Shown piece by piece: positions 37,972 to 52,461 of a stretch of 64,000 bases of DNA. The notes below the pieces were generated by a model, which saw only the letters and a list, made by a program, of their open reading frames with translations, made no database searches and was not told where the DNA came from. Source of the DNA: Vibrio toranzoniae (lineage in GTDB: Bacteria > Pseudomonadota > Gammaproteobacteria > Enterobacterales > Vibrionaceae); contig NZ_AP025514.1 in NCBI RefSeq assembly GCF_024347655.1, positions 868,001 to 932,000 on the forward strand, read 5' to 3'. A program made the translations under genes and the position numbers. Position 1 is the first letter of the stretch, and each line of letters starts with the position of its first letter.

Positions 37972-38595
37972 TTAATGCACTGAACTTTCAGAATCAAGTT
38001 GGAACGACGGTAAGCGCCATTTGAATCTCACTGCAGCCATACGCAGCAAGTAACCAACCACAAGTGTGACGATGGTCGCGGTTACGTCGTTGATACCAAA
38101 CTCAAGTAAACCTAGGTACAAACCTGAAGCGATAAGCGCGATAGAGGCATATAACTCCTCGTGCAGAACCAATGGCGTTTGGCGACAGATAAGGTCGCGT
38201 AATAAGCCACCAAATACACCGGTAACCAAGGCTGATACCATGCAAATCATTGGGTGCAGACCCATTGTCATCGCTACCTTAGTACCAATGATGCTGAATA
38301 CAATTAGGCCTAGTGCATCCAAACGAATGAACAAGCCTTTTAGCTTGATGACCCACTTCGCCAGGCCTGTCGTGACGACGCCAGCGACACAAGTGATAGC
38401 CAAAAATTCTGGATTTTCAACCCAACCTAAAGGGTAATGGCCGAGTAGTATGTCTCGCACTGTACCGCCGCCAATTGCCGTTGCACTCGCAACTAGCATT
38501 ACACCAAACCAATCCATTTTTTGTTTGCCAGCACTGAGAGCGCCGGTCATGGCTTCTGCCGTGATGCCAATGATATACAAAACACTTAGTAGCAT
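37972..38595 (-). CDS. TRIC-like (YadS/UPF0126) membrane protein
   Basis: A 207-aa inner membrane protein with two repeats of the glycine-rich motif seen in bacterial TRIC cation channels (ATAIGGGTVRDILLGHYPL and TGVFGGLLRDLICRQTPL). There are about seven hydrophobic helices. The open frame extends 89 codons further upstream, but that part has no membrane pattern; the ATG at 38595 (MLLSVLYIIGITAEAMTGAL) fits the family start. Possible role: a monovalent cation channel; substrate not shown. Confidence 0.88.
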   Translation of the reverse strand: MLLSVLYIIGITAEAMTGALSAGKQKMDWFGVMLVASATAIGGGTVRDILLGHYPLGWVENPEFLAITCVAGVVTTGLAKWVIKLKGLFIRLDALGLIVFSIIGTKVAMTMGLHPMICMVSALVTGVFGGLLRDLICRQTPLVLHEELYASIALIASGLYLGLLEFGINDVTATIVTLVVGYLLRMAAVRFKWRLPSFQLDSESSVH

Positions 38596-38896
38596 TGCTG
38601 TAGCTCTATAATTTAGGTCTATAAATTCGAGTCTTATAGGCCTTAGGGATATAAAAATGAAGCGCGAGTGTAGTAGTAAAAATGCTTGTTGACGAATGAA
38701 TATTTGTACCGTGAATGAGCGTTTCAGATTAGTTCCAGTAATCTGTTGAACCAGCTTGAGGTTACCTACCTTGAAGATAAACAGGCGTGCAATCACGGGG
38801 CTTGCTTGAACGGGGAAGGTTACGCTTGATATGGGGTTTACCAAGACGCGAAAACAGAGCAAAATACGGGGGTTTATTTTATTCTAAGCCAGTTTT
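38596..38896. other. Intergenic region between the TRIC-like gene and epmC
   Basis: These 301 bases between two divergent genes hold an accidental in-frame extension of the minus-strand gene and no recognisable RNA, hairpin with T-run, or operator. Confidence 0.4.
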
Positions 38897-39427
38897 ATGA
38901 CGCACCAATACTCAGACCTTATCGATATTTTTAATCAGACCTTTTTTGAAAGCTTTAATACCAAATTAGAGCTAGGTGATGATGAGCCGATCTATTTGCC
39001 TGCTGATGACACTATTCCACACCATCGAATTGTCTTTGCACGTGGTTTTTATGCTTCTGCTTTGCACGAAATTGCACACTGGTGTGTTGCTGGCTCTGAA
39101 CGTCGGTTGCTGGAAGATTTTGGCTATTGGTATGAACCTGATGGTCGAACGGAATCGGTTCAAGCTGAGTTTGAAAAAGTAGAAATTCGCCCACAAGCGT
39201 ATGAATGGATCATTGCGATGAGCGCAGGCTTTCCTTTTAATGTCAGCTGTGACAATCTACACGGCGATTTTGAGCCAGATCGTTTGGCCTTTATGAATAA
39301 AGTACACAGCGAAGTCATGGGGATCTTCGAAGTTGGCCTTCCGCCTCGCGTAAAAATGCTCTCTGAAGCATTACGCAGCTTCTACGATGTAGAACCTTTA
39401 TGTGCTAGCCAATTTATTGTGAAATAA
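38897..39427 (+). CDS. epmC: Elongation factor P hydroxylase EpmC
   Basis: EpmC (YfcM) hydroxylates the beta-lysylated lysine of elongation factor P. The 176-aa protein has the likely metal site in LHEIAHWCVAGSERR and the acidic partner segment EVEF-like QAEFEKVEIRPQAYEW, and ends SQFIVK. yfcL follows 9 bases later, the same pair as in E. coli. No strong Shine-Dalgarno is seen before the ATG. Confidence 0.92.
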   Translation: MTHQYSDLIDIFNQTFFESFNTKLELGDDEPIYLPADDTIPHHRIVFARGFYASALHEIAHWCVAGSERRLLEDFGYWYEPDGRTESVQAEFEKVEIRPQAYEWIIAMSAGFPFNVSCDNLHGDFEPDRLAFMNKVHSEVMGIFEVGLPPRVKMLSEALRSFYDVEPLCASQFIVK

Positions 39428-39436
39428 GAGAATATT

Positions 39437-39700
39437 ATGATTATCGAATTTGAAGAAAAACTACTTGAAGTAATTGATGCTCGCATTGAAAACGCATCAG
39501 AGGACGAACTGTTTGCCGGTGGTTACTTACGTGGTCATATTTCTCTTTCAGTGGCTTCATGTGAAGAAGAAGGCATTGAAGACGTGGCTGAAGTTAAAGC
39601 CCGCATCGAGAAGAGCCTAGATGACGCTCGCTCTGAACTAACGCCTGCAGATCGCACTATTGTTAATGACCTTTGGGTTGAGCTGCAAAACCAAGCTTAA
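39437..39700 (+). CDS. yfcL: YfcL family protein
   Basis: A small acidic protein of 87 aa of unknown function. The central GGYLRGHISLSVASCEEEGI is the conserved part, flanked by helices (IIEFEEKLLEVIDARIENA; EVKARIEKSLDDARSELTPA). It is cotranscribed with epmC, as in E. coli. Confidence 0.88.
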   Translation: MIIEFEEKLLEVIDARIENASEDELFAGGYLRGHISLSVASCEEEGIEDVAEVKARIEKSLDDARSELTPADRTIVNDLWVELQNQA

Positions 39701-39768
39701 TCGCTAACCATTTATCATTATCCGCTCAGTCCCTTCCTTTTCATTTTGCTGAGTCGTGAATTATTTGA

Positions 39769-39795
39769 GACTCATTCGAAATTTTTGAATGAGTC
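39769..39795. repeat. 9-bp perfect inverted repeat upstream of the FMN reductase gene
   Basis: GACTCATTC (39769-39777) and GAATGAGTC (39787-39795) are separated by 9 bases, with no T-run afterwards, so it is not a terminator. It lies 80 bases before the reductase ATG and could be an operator. Confidence 0.4.
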
Positions 39796-39875
39796 CGTTC
39801 AATCCTTGTGATGGTTCCATTTCCCGACTACGTTATTCTAAGCTCACTTAACGGAATTACAGAAAAGGTCACATC

Positions 39876-40397
39876 ATGAAAGTTATCGCATTCGGCGCAA
39901 GCACAAGCTCTACCTCTATCAACAAAACTCTAGCAACTTACGCAGCTAACTTGATTGAAGGTGCTGAAGTAAAAGTCCTAAACATCAACGACTACAACGT
40001 TCCTATGTTCAGTGAAGACACTGAAAAAGAGATTGGCCAAGCGGAAGGTGCTCAAGCATTCTTGCGTGATTTAGCAGAAGCGGATGCGTTTGTTATCTCT
40101 TTTGCCGAACATAACGGTCACTACCCAGCGGCATATAAAAACCTATTTGATTGGGCAACACGTATTGAGCGTTCAGTGTTTGGCGAGAAGCCAGCGGTTT
40201 ACTTAGCGACATCTCCGGGCCCTGGCGGCGCACAAACGGTACTTGGCGCGGCAACGGGGTCTGCATCATTCTTTGGCGGCAACGTGAAGGCTTCACTATC
40301 AGTGCCAAATTTCTATGATAACTTTGACTTTGAGTCCGGCGCTATCAGCAACGAAGAGATTGCTCAGCAGATCAAAGACGCGGTTGCTAAGCTGTAA
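39876..40397 (+). CDS. NADPH-dependent FMN reductase family protein
   Basis: A 173-aa flavodoxin-fold protein. The N-terminal FMN phosphate loop reads FGASTSSTSINKTLA. The middle segment SFAEHNGHYPAAYKNLFDW is the conserved S-x-x-x-N-G-x-x-P-A-x-x-K-N motif of the family, followed by YLATSPGPGGAQ. It probably reduces flavins, quinones or azo compounds; the substrate is unknown. It has its own terminator and no counterpart at this place in E. coli, so it is an insertion in the conserved epmC-fabB order. Confidence 0.88.
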   Translation: MKVIAFGASTSSTSINKTLATYAANLIEGAEVKVLNINDYNVPMFSEDTEKEIGQAEGAQAFLRDLAEADAFVISFAEHNGHYPAAYKNLFDWATRIERSVFGEKPAVYLATSPGPGGAQTVLGAATGSASFFGGNVKASLSVPNFYDNFDFESGAISNEEIAQQIKDAVAKL

Positions 40398-40441
40398 ATA
40401 CTGCTCCGTTTAGAACATCTGTTTAGATCAACAAGAACAAT

Positions 40442-40477
40442 AAAAAGCCCGAGTGACATAATGTCGCTCGGGCTTTT
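40442..40477. terminator. Bidirectional terminator between the reductase gene and mnmC
   Basis: AAAAAGCCCGAGTGACA pairs with TGTCGCTCGGGCTTTT, with one T-G pair and a 3-base loop. Confidence 0.9.
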
Positions 40478-40527
40478 GAGCTTTTAGTTTCAGGTATTTC
40501 AGATGTTCAGAATAGTTGAACTAGAAA

Positions 40528-42606
40528 CTATGGGCTTGTTCTAGAGTGTTTGTCTGCAACCCAACCAGCGGTTAATGCCTTACCTTTACGCAGCCTGCGC
40601 ACCCACATTCTGCTTGGGTGAATCGCTTCAAGCACATCAACCGGTAAAGGTAGCGGATCGCCACATATTTGTGATGCTAACACTTCGGCCAGCAATGGAG
40701 CAGAGCTTAAGCCGCGCGAACCCAGCCCGATAAAGCAGTACAGATTAGGGAAGCTTGCTACCGTTTGAACACCATCAATCGAGTGGCGCTGTGGGTTAAA
40801 GTTGTGCAGATCTTGGTACTGCGCTTTGATTGATTCAAAATCACCAACATTGCCGACAAATGGTAAGTGATCACGGCTTACGCTTCGGATACCTTGGCGC
40901 GCTAAGTTGTCACTGGTGTCGACATCTTTTGTCCATGCTTGGTCTGGCAATGACCCGTTCAGGCGCTCGCCATTATGCTGTTGAACTTCAATATCAAACT
41001 CTTGGTCAATATTGGTTTTGTCGTAGTTCGCACCAATACAGTGATGACCATTGTTTGGGTTTTGCGGCGTTAGGTAGCCATCAAAGCACAACACGGTTTT
41101 TAACTTGGTTAAGTTTTCCGTGGTCGGAATATGGCTTACTTGGCCTTTAACCGGAGTCAGAGGTACTGGTTGAGTCTGCTCAAACTGGGTGAACTTGTGG
41201 CCGTTCGCAACAACCACTTGGTCATGTTTAGTTTGAATCTCACCTTGTGGTGTCTCAATGGTAAGTTGCCATAGTTGTTCAGCTTCGAGCCACTCAAGTT
41301 GAGTCACTTGATGTTGATAGTGAGCGCTAACTTGGTCGGTATACTCTAACTTTTCGATCAAGCCTTGTGTCAGTTGTATAGGGCTTAACCAACCACCCAG
41401 TGGGAAGTAAACACTCTCTTTATCAACTGGTAAGCCAATCTTTTCGTTCGCTTGTTCAGGGGTTAAGCGCCGAATCAAGTCTGTATGGAAATTGCCTTCC
41501 AACATGCGGTTAAGCTTTTTGGTTGAGCCTTCATCCCACATCAGAATGTTCACGCCACACCAGCTGTGGTCAAATTGAATAGATTGAGCCGCCTGATTGA
41601 TGAACTGGCGAGCAAACAGTAAACCGGGGCCAAACACGCGAGAAACGTTCGAAGTCGCTTCGCTTAATAACGGATAAATTGCACCTTGATTGTTGCCTGA
41701 GGCATTGCTCGCGGCAAGTGGGTGTTCACAATAAAGGGTGATGTTTTTACCACGTCGGCTTAACGTTTTTGCAAGCGCAGCGCTGGCAACACCACCACCG
41801 ATAATGGCGATATCTTGTGAATCACTGTGTTGAGCTAGGCTATACCAAGGTTTGATGTTGGTATGAGCGTGTTTCTCGTCAAGGCGGCCTGCAATCATTT
41901 CCCGCTTAGTACCAAAGCCTTTAACCTTCTTCATCGCAAAGCCAGCTTCGATTAAACCGCGTCGAACAAAACCAGCGGCGGTGAAGGTCGCACAGCTACA
42001 ATCTTGTTTAGCCAGCTTGGCCATGCCGTTGAACAGGTTTTGATTCCACATCTCTGGGTTTTTGCTTGGGGCAAAGCCATCTAAGAACCAAGCATCAACC
42101 AAGCCTCGTTTTGGCGTAGGCACGTTAGGCATACAATCTTTAATATCGCCAAACCACAAATCAAGCGTGATTGTACCGTCGCCTAGCACAATGCGGTGAC
42201 ATTCCGGCAGAGCAATCGGATAATGTTCTTGGAGTTGCGTCGCATACTCGGCTAATTCTGGCCATGATTGGTGCGCTTTGATCAGATCCTCTTTGTTTAA
42301 AGGGTATTTTTCAAAACTGATGAAATGTAACTCTTTGGTAATAGCTTGTGGGTTATCTTTAAGGAAAGTATCGAACCACTGCCACACAGCAAGAAAGTTT
42401 AAACCGGTACCAAAGCCGGTTTCAGCAATCACAAAACGACGTTGTTGATGTTCAACCCAACGCTCTGGAAGGTGGTTTTGCTTTAAAAAGACGTAGCGAG
42501 TTTCTTCTAAACCGTTAACATTGGAGAAGTAAACGTCGTCAAATTGGTCTGAAACTGGCGTGCCAGACTCATTCCATTCCAGTTCTGCATTAGTAATTGA
42601 AGTCAT
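40528..42606 (-). CDS. mnmC: Bifunctional tRNA 5-methylaminomethyl-2-thiouridine biosynthesis protein MnmC
   Basis: MnmC finishes the wobble uridine modification mnm5s2U34. The N-terminal half is a SAM-dependent methyltransferase ([36 protein letters not shown]). The C-terminal half is an FAD-dependent oxidoreductase that removes the carboxymethyl group ([37 protein letters not shown]). Both domains are intact. The ATG at 42606 ([20 protein letters not shown]) gives 692 aa and aligns with E. coli (668); the frame runs on to 42678. It is divergent from fabB, as in E. coli. Confidence 0.95.
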   Translation of the reverse strand: MTSITNAELEWNESGTPVSDQFDDVYFSNVNGLEETRYVFLKQNHLPERWVEHQQRRFVIAETGFGTGLNFLAVWQWFDTFLKDNPQAITKELHFISFEKYPLNKEDLIKAHQSWPELAEYATQLQEHYPIALPECHRIVLGDGTITLDLWFGDIKDCMPNVPTPKRGLVDAWFLDGFAPSKNPEMWNQNLFNGMAKLAKQDCSCATFTAAGFVRRGLIEAGFAMKKVKGFGTKREMIAGRLDEKHAHTNIKPWYSLAQHSDSQDIAIIGGGVASAALAKTLSRRGKNITLYCEHPLAASNASGNNQGAIYPLLSEATSNVSRVFGPGLLFARQFINQAAQSIQFDHSWCGVNILMWDEGSTKKLNRMLEGNFHTDLIRRLTPEQANEKIGLPVDKESVYFPLGGWLSPIQLTQGLIEKLEYTDQVSAHYQHQVTQLEWLEAEQLWQLTIETPQGEIQTKHDQVVVANGHKFTQFEQTQPVPLTPVKGQVSHIPTTENLTKLKTVLCFDGYLTPQNPNNGHHCIGANYDKTNIDQEFDIEVQQHNGERLNGSLPDQAWTKDVDTSDNLARQGIRSVSRDHLPFVGNVGDFESIKAQYQDLHNFNPQRHSIDGVQTVASFPNLYCFIGLGSRGLSSAPLLAEVLASQICGDPLPLPVDVLEAIHPSRMWVRRLRKGKALTAGWVADKHSRTSP

Positions 42607-42666
42607 AAAATCTATCATTTTGTGATTTGAAGCGATATGTTGGTAGGGATTGTACGAATTTCTAGG

Positions 42667-42683
42667 AAAGCTGACCACTTTTG
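42667..42683. promoter_or_regulatory. Possible FadR site upstream of fabB
   Basis: On the minus strand AAGTGGTCAGCTTT matches one half of the FadR consensus (AACTGGTCnGACC) well and the other half poorly. FadR activates fabB in E. coli and is tied to the fabB circuit in Vibrio; the match here is modest. Confidence 0.35.
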
Positions 42684-42734
42684 TTAGGCTTCTTAGTTAT
42701 CATCTAGCTGAATTTAGAATTATAGGAATGTCAC

Positions 42735-43961
42735 ATGAAACGAGTCGTAATCACCGGTATGGGTATTGTTTCAAGTATCGGTAACAACGTCGAAGAAGTT
42801 TTAGCATCACTGAAAGAGGGTAAATCTGGTATTACCGCTTCAGAGCAGTTCAAGGAAAATGGCTTGCGCTCTCAAGTTTGGGGTAACCTAAAAATGAACC
42901 CAGCTGACCATATCGATCGCAAAAAAATGCGCTTTATGGGTGATGCGGCGGCATTCGCATATCTTTCAATGGAGCAAGCAATTGCTGATTCTGGTTTAAC
43001 GGAAGATCAAGTATCTAATGACCGCACGGGTATCGTTGCGGGTTCAGGTGGTGCTTCATCTCTAAACCAAGTAAACGCAGTAGACATCATCCGTGAAAAA
43101 GGCGTTAAGCGCGTTGGTCCATACATGGTTCCACGTACAATGGCTTCTACGGTTTCTGCTTGTCTAGCAACGCCTTTCAAAATCCGTGGTGTGAACTACT
43201 CTATGAGTTCTGCATGTGCAACATCTGCACACTGTATTGGTCACGCGATGGAGCTTATCCAACTTGGTAAGCAAGACGTAGTATTCGCTGGTGGCGGTGA
43301 AGAACTGGATTGGTCTCTGACTATGATGTTCGACGCAATGGGCGCACTTTCTACTAAGTTCAACGATACTCCTGAGCTAGCTTCTCGTACTTACGATGCG
43401 GACCGTGACGGTTTTGTTATCTCTGGTGGTGGCGGCATGCTAGTTATTGAAGAACTTGAGCACGCAGTTGCTCGTGGCGCAAAAATTTACGGCGAGATCG
43501 TAGGTTACGGCGCAACTTCAGATGGCTACGACATGGTTGCTCCTTCTGGTGAAGGCGCGGTTCGTTGTATGAAGATGGCGATGCAAAACGTTGATGGCGT
43601 TGACTACGTGAATACTCACGGTACTTCAACGCCCGTTGGTGACGTTAAAGAACTTGGCGCAATCCAAGAAGTTTTCTCTCAAGATAATGGCGGCGGCAAG
43701 AGCCCTGCAATTTCTGCAACTAAAGCGATGACAGGTCACGCTCTAGGTGCTGCTGGTGTACACGAAGCAATTTACTCAACACTAATGCTAGACAACGGCT
43801 TTATCGCACCAAGCATTAACGTTGTAAACTTAGACGAAGCAGGTAAAGGCCTAGACATTGTAACGGAAGCTCGTGAACAAGAGCTAACGACGGTTATGTC
43901 TAACAGCTTTGGTTTCGGCGGTACTAACGCAACGCTAGTAATCAAAAAGTATCAAGCTTGA
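42735..43961 (+). CDS. fabB: Beta-ketoacyl-ACP synthase I
   Basis: FabB condenses malonyl-ACP with acyl-ACP and is needed for unsaturated fatty acids. The catalytic Cys lies in [20 protein letters not shown], the two His in [11 protein letters not shown] and [14 protein letters not shown], and the C-terminal glycine loop is [13 protein letters not shown]. At 408 aa it matches E. coli (406). The stop is followed by a long 3' UTR ending in a terminator at 44262, a candidate source of a FarS-type sRNA. Confidence 0.98.
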   Translation: MKRVVITGMGIVSSIGNNVEEVLASLKEGKSGITASEQFKENGLRSQVWGNLKMNPADHIDRKKMRFMGDAAAFAYLSMEQAIADSGLTEDQVSNDRTGIVAGSGGASSLNQVNAVDIIREKGVKRVGPYMVPRTMASTVSACLATPFKIRGVNYSMSSACATSAHCIGHAMELIQLGKQDVVFAGGGEELDWSLTMMFDAMGALSTKFNDTPELASRTYDADRDGFVISGGGGMLVIEELEHAVARGAKIYGEIVGYGATSDGYDMVAPSGEGAVRCMKMAMQNVDGVDYVNTHGTSTPVGDVKELGAIQEVFSQDNGGGKSPAISATKAMTGHALGAAGVHEAIYSTLMLDNGFIAPSINVVNLDEAGKGLDIVTEAREQELTTVMSNSFGFGGTNATLVIKKYQA

Positions 43962-44058
43962 TTTAAGGGACAAGATTAATCGTTAAAGGGGGGCGAGTGC
44001 AGACTCAACACGCGCAAGTCTTCTAATAATAACGGCTATCAGAAGCTTGTTTAGATAT

Positions 44059-44111
44059 AGGTTTTTAAGCGTGGTTTTTTAAACGTGTTTTTAACATGGT
44101 TTTTAAAATCG
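44059..44111. repeat. Degenerate tandem repeat of GGTTTTTAA in the fabB 3' UTR
   Basis: Four consecutive units of 11-14 bases share (G)GTTTTT(T)AA: 44059-44072, 44073-44086, 44087-44097 and 44098-44111. They lie 98 bases after the fabB stop and precede the candidate sRNA. Confidence 0.6.
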
Positions 44112-44184
44112 GGGTTTAGAAATTGAAAGGTTTCCAGAGCTTGATCAGTAGTGACTTAGTTAGTACTGGTTGAACAGACGCAAG

Positions 44185-44262
44185 ACTCTGTCTCCTGGAG
44201 AGCGAGATAGGATCCTTTTGTTCTGGATGTTTGCCCGATTGTTTATTCAATCGGGCATTTTT
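44185..44262 (+). ncRNA. FarS-like sRNA candidate in the fabB 3' UTR
   Basis: The transcript downstream of fabB ends at a strong terminator (44232-44262). The 50 bases before it contain GTCTCCT (44191-44197) in an otherwise weakly structured part, the complement of an AGGAGAC-type ribosome binding site, as expected for a seed. V. cholerae FarS is processed from the fabB 3' UTR and represses fadE mRNAs; location and shape agree here. The UTR before it (43962-44184) is longer than expected. The 5' end is a guess. Confidence 0.5.
44232..44262 (+). terminator. Terminator of the fabB transcript
   Basis: TGCCCGATTG (44232-44241), loop TTTATT, CAATCGGGCA (44248-44257), then five Ts, 271 bases after the fabB stop. 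Confidence 0.92.
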
Positions 44263-44432
44263 CGTTTTGACCTTGGATATAACTCAATTCCTTTTCTTGT
44301 TTGTGAAGGCTAGGGGATTCAGCCCCTTATTCATAATGTATTCCAATTGTTACTCGACACCGTGTGTGTAATTTTGCACAATCATTTCAATTCACATTTA
44401 GGTCGATAGACCCCAACAAAAGTACTCGCCAA

Positions 44433-45566
44433 ATGAAAATCTTAATCGACGAAAATATGCCTTACGCTGAAGCGCTGTTTAGCCAGCTAGGTGAAGTGAC
44501 AATGAAGTCTGGTCGCACACTCACTGCTGACGACCTAGTTGACGTAGACGCATTGATGATTCGCTCTGTTACCAAGGTAAACGAGTCATTAATCAGCAAA
44601 GCCAATAAGCTGAAGTTTGTTGGTACTGCGACGGCTGGTATGGATCACGTTGACCAAGAATTGATGAAAGAGCGTGGCATTTTCTTCACTGCAGCGCCTG
44701 GCTGTAACAAGGTGGGTGTCGCTGAGTATGCCTTCAGCGCGATGATGGTGCTTGCTCAACAACAGGGTTTTTCTGTTTTCGACAAAACGGTCGGTATTAT
44801 TGGTTGTGGTCAAGTGGGCAGCTACTTAGCGAAATGCTTAGAAGGTATTGGTATTAAAGTGTTGCTCAACGATCCTCTTAAGCAACTGGAGGGTGACACT
44901 CGTGAATTCACCGACCTTGAAACGTTATTAGAACAATCTGATGTGATCACGTTACATACGCCTATCACCAAGACGGGCGAATTTCCAACGCACCATATGA
45001 TCAATGAGCAAGTGCTACACAACTTCCGCGCCGACCAAATCCTGATTAATGCGGCTCGTGGCCCAGTCGTTGATAACCAAGCACTAAAAGCTCGCCTGCA
45101 AAAAGCTGACGGCTTTACTGCCGTTCTTGATGTATTTGAGTTTGAACCTGAAGTCGACATGGAATTGCTTCCACTGCTTGCTTTCGCAACGCCTCACGTA
45201 GCGGGCTACGGTTTAGAGGGCAAAGCGCGCGGTACCACGATGATCTTTAACAGCTATTGTGGGTTTTTAGGTGCGGAACAACGTGCTTATGCAAGCGATC
45301 TTCTACCGACAGCCCCAGTGCCTCAAATGAAATTAGATAGAGCTTGGGATGAAGCAACACTGCACAATTTGACTCAGTTGATCTATGATGTGCGCAAAGA
45401 CGACGCCTTATTCCGTCGCAATATCTCTACGCCGGGTTCTTTTGACAAGATGCGTAAAGAATATTGGGACCGTCGAGAGTACAGTGCTGTCGAGTTAACG
45501 GGCGACGAATCTTGTAATTTAACGCCGTTATCTAAACTCGGTTTTATGGTAAAGCCAACTTTATAA
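44433..45566 (+). CDS. pdxB: Erythronate-4-phosphate dehydrogenase
   Basis: PdxB oxidises 4-phosphoerythronate in the DXP-dependent route to pyridoxal phosphate. It belongs to the D-2-hydroxyacid dehydrogenases: NAD motif [31 protein letters not shown] with the catalytic Arg, and [11 protein letters not shown] followed by [16 protein letters not shown] with the catalytic His. The ATG at 44433 ([16 protein letters not shown]) aligns with E. coli and gives 377 aa; an in-frame start at 44364 adds 23 unrelated residues. asd follows after 12 bases. Confidence 0.95.
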   Translation: MKILIDENMPYAEALFSQLGEVTMKSGRTLTADDLVDVDALMIRSVTKVNESLISKANKLKFVGTATAGMDHVDQELMKERGIFFTAAPGCNKVGVAEYAFSAMMVLAQQQGFSVFDKTVGIIGCGQVGSYLAKCLEGIGIKVLLNDPLKQLEGDTREFTDLETLLEQSDVITLHTPITKTGEFPTHHMINEQVLHNFRADQILINAARGPVVDNQALKARLQKADGFTAVLDVFEFEPEVDMELLPLLAFATPHVAGYGLEGKARGTTMIFNSYCGFLGAEQRAYASDLLPTAPVPQMKLDRAWDEATLHNLTQLIYDVRKDDALFRRNISTPGSFDKMRKEYWDRREYSAVELTGDESCNLTPLSKLGFMVKPTL

Positions 45567-45578
45567 AAGAGAGAAACA

Positions 45579-46592
45579 ATGAGCCAAGAATTTAATATTG
45601 CTATTTTAGGTGCGACTGGTGCGGTTGGTGAAACCATTCTTGAAGTACTTAAAGAGCGTAAATTCCCTGTCGGTGAAATGCACTTACTAGCAAGTGAACG
45701 TAGTGAAGGCAAAACTTCCCGTTTTAACGGCAAAACAATACAAGTACAAAACGTAGAAGACTTTGATTGGTCTCAAGTACATATTGCGTTTTTCTCTGCA
45801 GGTAGCGAACTTTCAGAGCGTTGGGCTCCAATCGCTGCGGATGAAGGTGTGGTTGTTATCGATAACACATCACGTTTCCGCTACGAATACGATGTTCCTC
45901 TGGTGGTACCAGAAGTGAACCCTGAAGCGATTGCTGAGTTCCGCAACCGTAATATCATTGCGAACCCTAACTGCTCTACTATCCAAATGGTTGTAGCACT
46001 TAAACCAATTCACGATGAAGTGGGCCTTGAGCGTATTAACGTTTCAACTTACCAATCTGTATCTGGTGCAGGTAAGCCGGGGATCGATGAGCTAGCGGGT
46101 CAAACGGCTAAGCTTCTTAACGGCATGCCAGCGGACAAGTCAGCGTTCTCACAGCAGATCGCCTTCAACTGTATTCCTCAAATCGATGAATTTACAGAGA
46201 ACGGCTACACGCGTGAAGAGATGAAGATGGTTTGGGAAACTCAAAAAATCTTTGCTGACTCTTCAATCACGGTGAACCCTACGTGTGTTCGCGTACCTGT
46301 ATTCTACGGTCACGCTGAATCTCTACATATTGAAACTCGCACTCCAATCGCTGCAGAGCAAGTGGTTCAGCTTCTTGAGAACACAGAAGGCGTTGAAGTA
46401 TTTCAAGCGTTAGACTTCCCAACTCAAGTTCGTGATGCGGGTGGTAAAGATCACGTAATGGTTGGCCGAATTCGCAACGACATCAGCCATCACAGCGGCG
46501 TAAACATGTGGGTGGTTGCTGATAACGTTCGTAAAGGCGCAGCGACAAACGCAGTGCAAATCGCTGAAGTTCTGATTCGCGATTACTTCTAA
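45579..46592 (+). CDS. asd: Aspartate-semialdehyde dehydrogenase
   Basis: This enzyme reduces aspartyl phosphate to aspartate semialdehyde for lysine, diaminopimelate, threonine and methionine. NADP loop: ILGATGAVGETILEVL. The catalytic Cys is present in NPNCSTIQMVVAL, and SGAGKPGIDEL and GRIRNDISHHSGVNMW follow. In E. coli this place is held by Usg, a related protein regarded as non-enzymatic; the intact catalytic residues here favour an active enzyme. Length is 337 aa. It is cotranscribed with pdxB. Confidence 0.93.
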   Translation: MSQEFNIAILGATGAVGETILEVLKERKFPVGEMHLLASERSEGKTSRFNGKTIQVQNVEDFDWSQVHIAFFSAGSELSERWAPIAADEGVVVIDNTSRFRYEYDVPLVVPEVNPEAIAEFRNRNIIANPNCSTIQMVVALKPIHDEVGLERINVSTYQSVSGAGKPGIDELAGQTAKLLNGMPADKSAFSQQIAFNCIPQIDEFTENGYTREEMKMVWETQKIFADSSITVNPTCVRVPVFYGHAESLHIETRTPIAAEQVVQLLENTEGVEVFQALDFPTQVRDAGGKDHVMVGRIRNDISHHSGVNMWVVADNVRKGAATNAVQIAEVLIRDYF

Positions 46593-46613
46593 GTTTCATT
46601 GCTTTGATAAATA

Positions 46614-46640
46614 AGCCTCACTCTTTAGTGGGGCTTTTTT
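46614..46640 (+). terminator. Terminator after asd
   Basis: AGCCTCACT (46614-46622), loop CTTT, AGTGGGGCT (46627-46635) with a T-G pair, then Ts. Confidence 0.87.
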
Positions 46641-46800
46641 AATCAATTGAAAATATTGTTAGGAAAATTGTGTGAAATTGCTGCGAATATTGTTGTCGTA
46701 ACACATTTTTTGTCTTCGTCTCTATAGTTTTATGTCATTTATCCGATATATTTAATAGTTCATCACTTTATCCGAATTTAAGCACCTAGCTGAGCACTTT

Positions 46801-51336
<4,536 letters not shown>

Positions 51337-51350
51337 GCTCAACGAAATAG

Positions 51351-51378
51351 AAAGGGTAGCATTGGCTACCCTTTATTT
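51351..51378 (+). terminator. Terminator after fimV
   Basis: AAAGGGTAGC (51351-51360), loop ATTG, GCTACCCTTT (51365-51374), then ATTTTA. Confidence 0.8.
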
Positions 51379-51490
51379 TAGGGCGAGGCTAAGAGCCTTT
51401 GTTTTATTATTACAGTTTTAGCCCCATCCTATTTGGGATAGCACCGATTTCCGTATATACTTCTCGCCCATTTTCAAAGAGAACAAGAAC

Positions 51491-52285
51491 ATGAAAATTG
51501 CTTTAGGTATTGAATATAACGGTACCCACTACTTTGGTTGGCAGCGCCAACGAGACGTGAAAAGTGTCCAAGAAGAATTGGAAAAGGCTCTTTCAGTTGT
51601 CGCGAATCACCCTGTTGAAGTTATGTGCGCAGGTCGCACAGATGCCGGTGTTCACGGTACGGGACAAGTCGTTCACTTTGAAACTAATGTCGATCGTAAA
51701 ATGGTGGCATGGACAATGGGCGCTAATGCCAACATGCCAAAAGATATTGCGGTTCGTTGGGCGGCAGAAGTGAATGAAGATTTCCATGCTCGTTTCTCTG
51801 CTACTGCACGCCGTTACCGTTACATTATCTTTAACCATGCACTACGCCCTGGTATTTTGAATTCAGGTGTTAGCCATTATCATGGTCATCTTGATGAAAA
51901 AAAAATGCATGAAGCGGGTCAATACTTACTTGGTGAGAATGACTTTACTTCGTTCAGGGCAACACATTGTCAATCTCGTAGCCCGTGGAGAAATTTGATT
52001 CACTTAAATGTGACTCGTCATGGGCACTACATCGTGATCGACATTAAAGCGAATGCGTTTGTTCACCATATGGTGAGGAATATTACTGGTAGCCTTATTG
52101 CAGTAGGTAAAGGTGAGCAGAAACCAGAGTGGATCCAGTGGCTTTTAGAGGCCAAAGATCGAAAAGTTGCCGGCGCGACTGCAAAAGCGGAAGGCTTGTA
52201 TCTGGTGGATGTTGATTATCCTGAACATTTTGAGCTACCACGAGAGCCGGTTGGCCCTCTTTTCTTACCAGATAATTTGAACTAA
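51491..52285 (+). CDS. truA: tRNA pseudouridine(38-40) synthase
   Basis: TruA isomerises U38-40 in the anticodon arm of many tRNAs. The catalytic Asp lies in [38 protein letters not shown] is the conserved C-terminal motif. The 264-aa length is typical. It begins a group of housekeeping genes in E. coli order, but dedA, which follows truA in E. coli, is missing here. Confidence 0.97.
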   Translation: MKIALGIEYNGTHYFGWQRQRDVKSVQEELEKALSVVANHPVEVMCAGRTDAGVHGTGQVVHFETNVDRKMVAWTMGANANMPKDIAVRWAAEVNEDFHARFSATARRYRYIIFNHALRPGILNSGVSHYHGHLDEKKMHEAGQYLLGENDFTSFRATHCQSRSPWRNLIHLNVTRHGHYIVIDIKANAFVHHMVRNITGSLIAVGKGEQKPEWIQWLLEAKDRKVAGATAKAEGLYLVDVDYPEHFELPREPVGPLFLPDNLN

Positions 52286-52461
52286 ATGTGAGACTTAGGT
52301 TCAAAAAACATGGTGATTTCGTGTGTAAGATGGTGATAGAAAATAGGTACAACCAGTTTTTTATCTACAGTCGCTGTTTTATGTGCTTTAATTCCCACGC
52401 ATAATTCCCAAATTTATTTCTTTCGCAATCAAGCGCAAGAATCGAAACAAAAAGGTCTTCC

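Noticed and set aside
38596..38862. N-terminal extension of the TRIC-like protein
   Set aside because: The added 89 residues have no membrane pattern or family match; the ATG at 38595 gives the usual protein.
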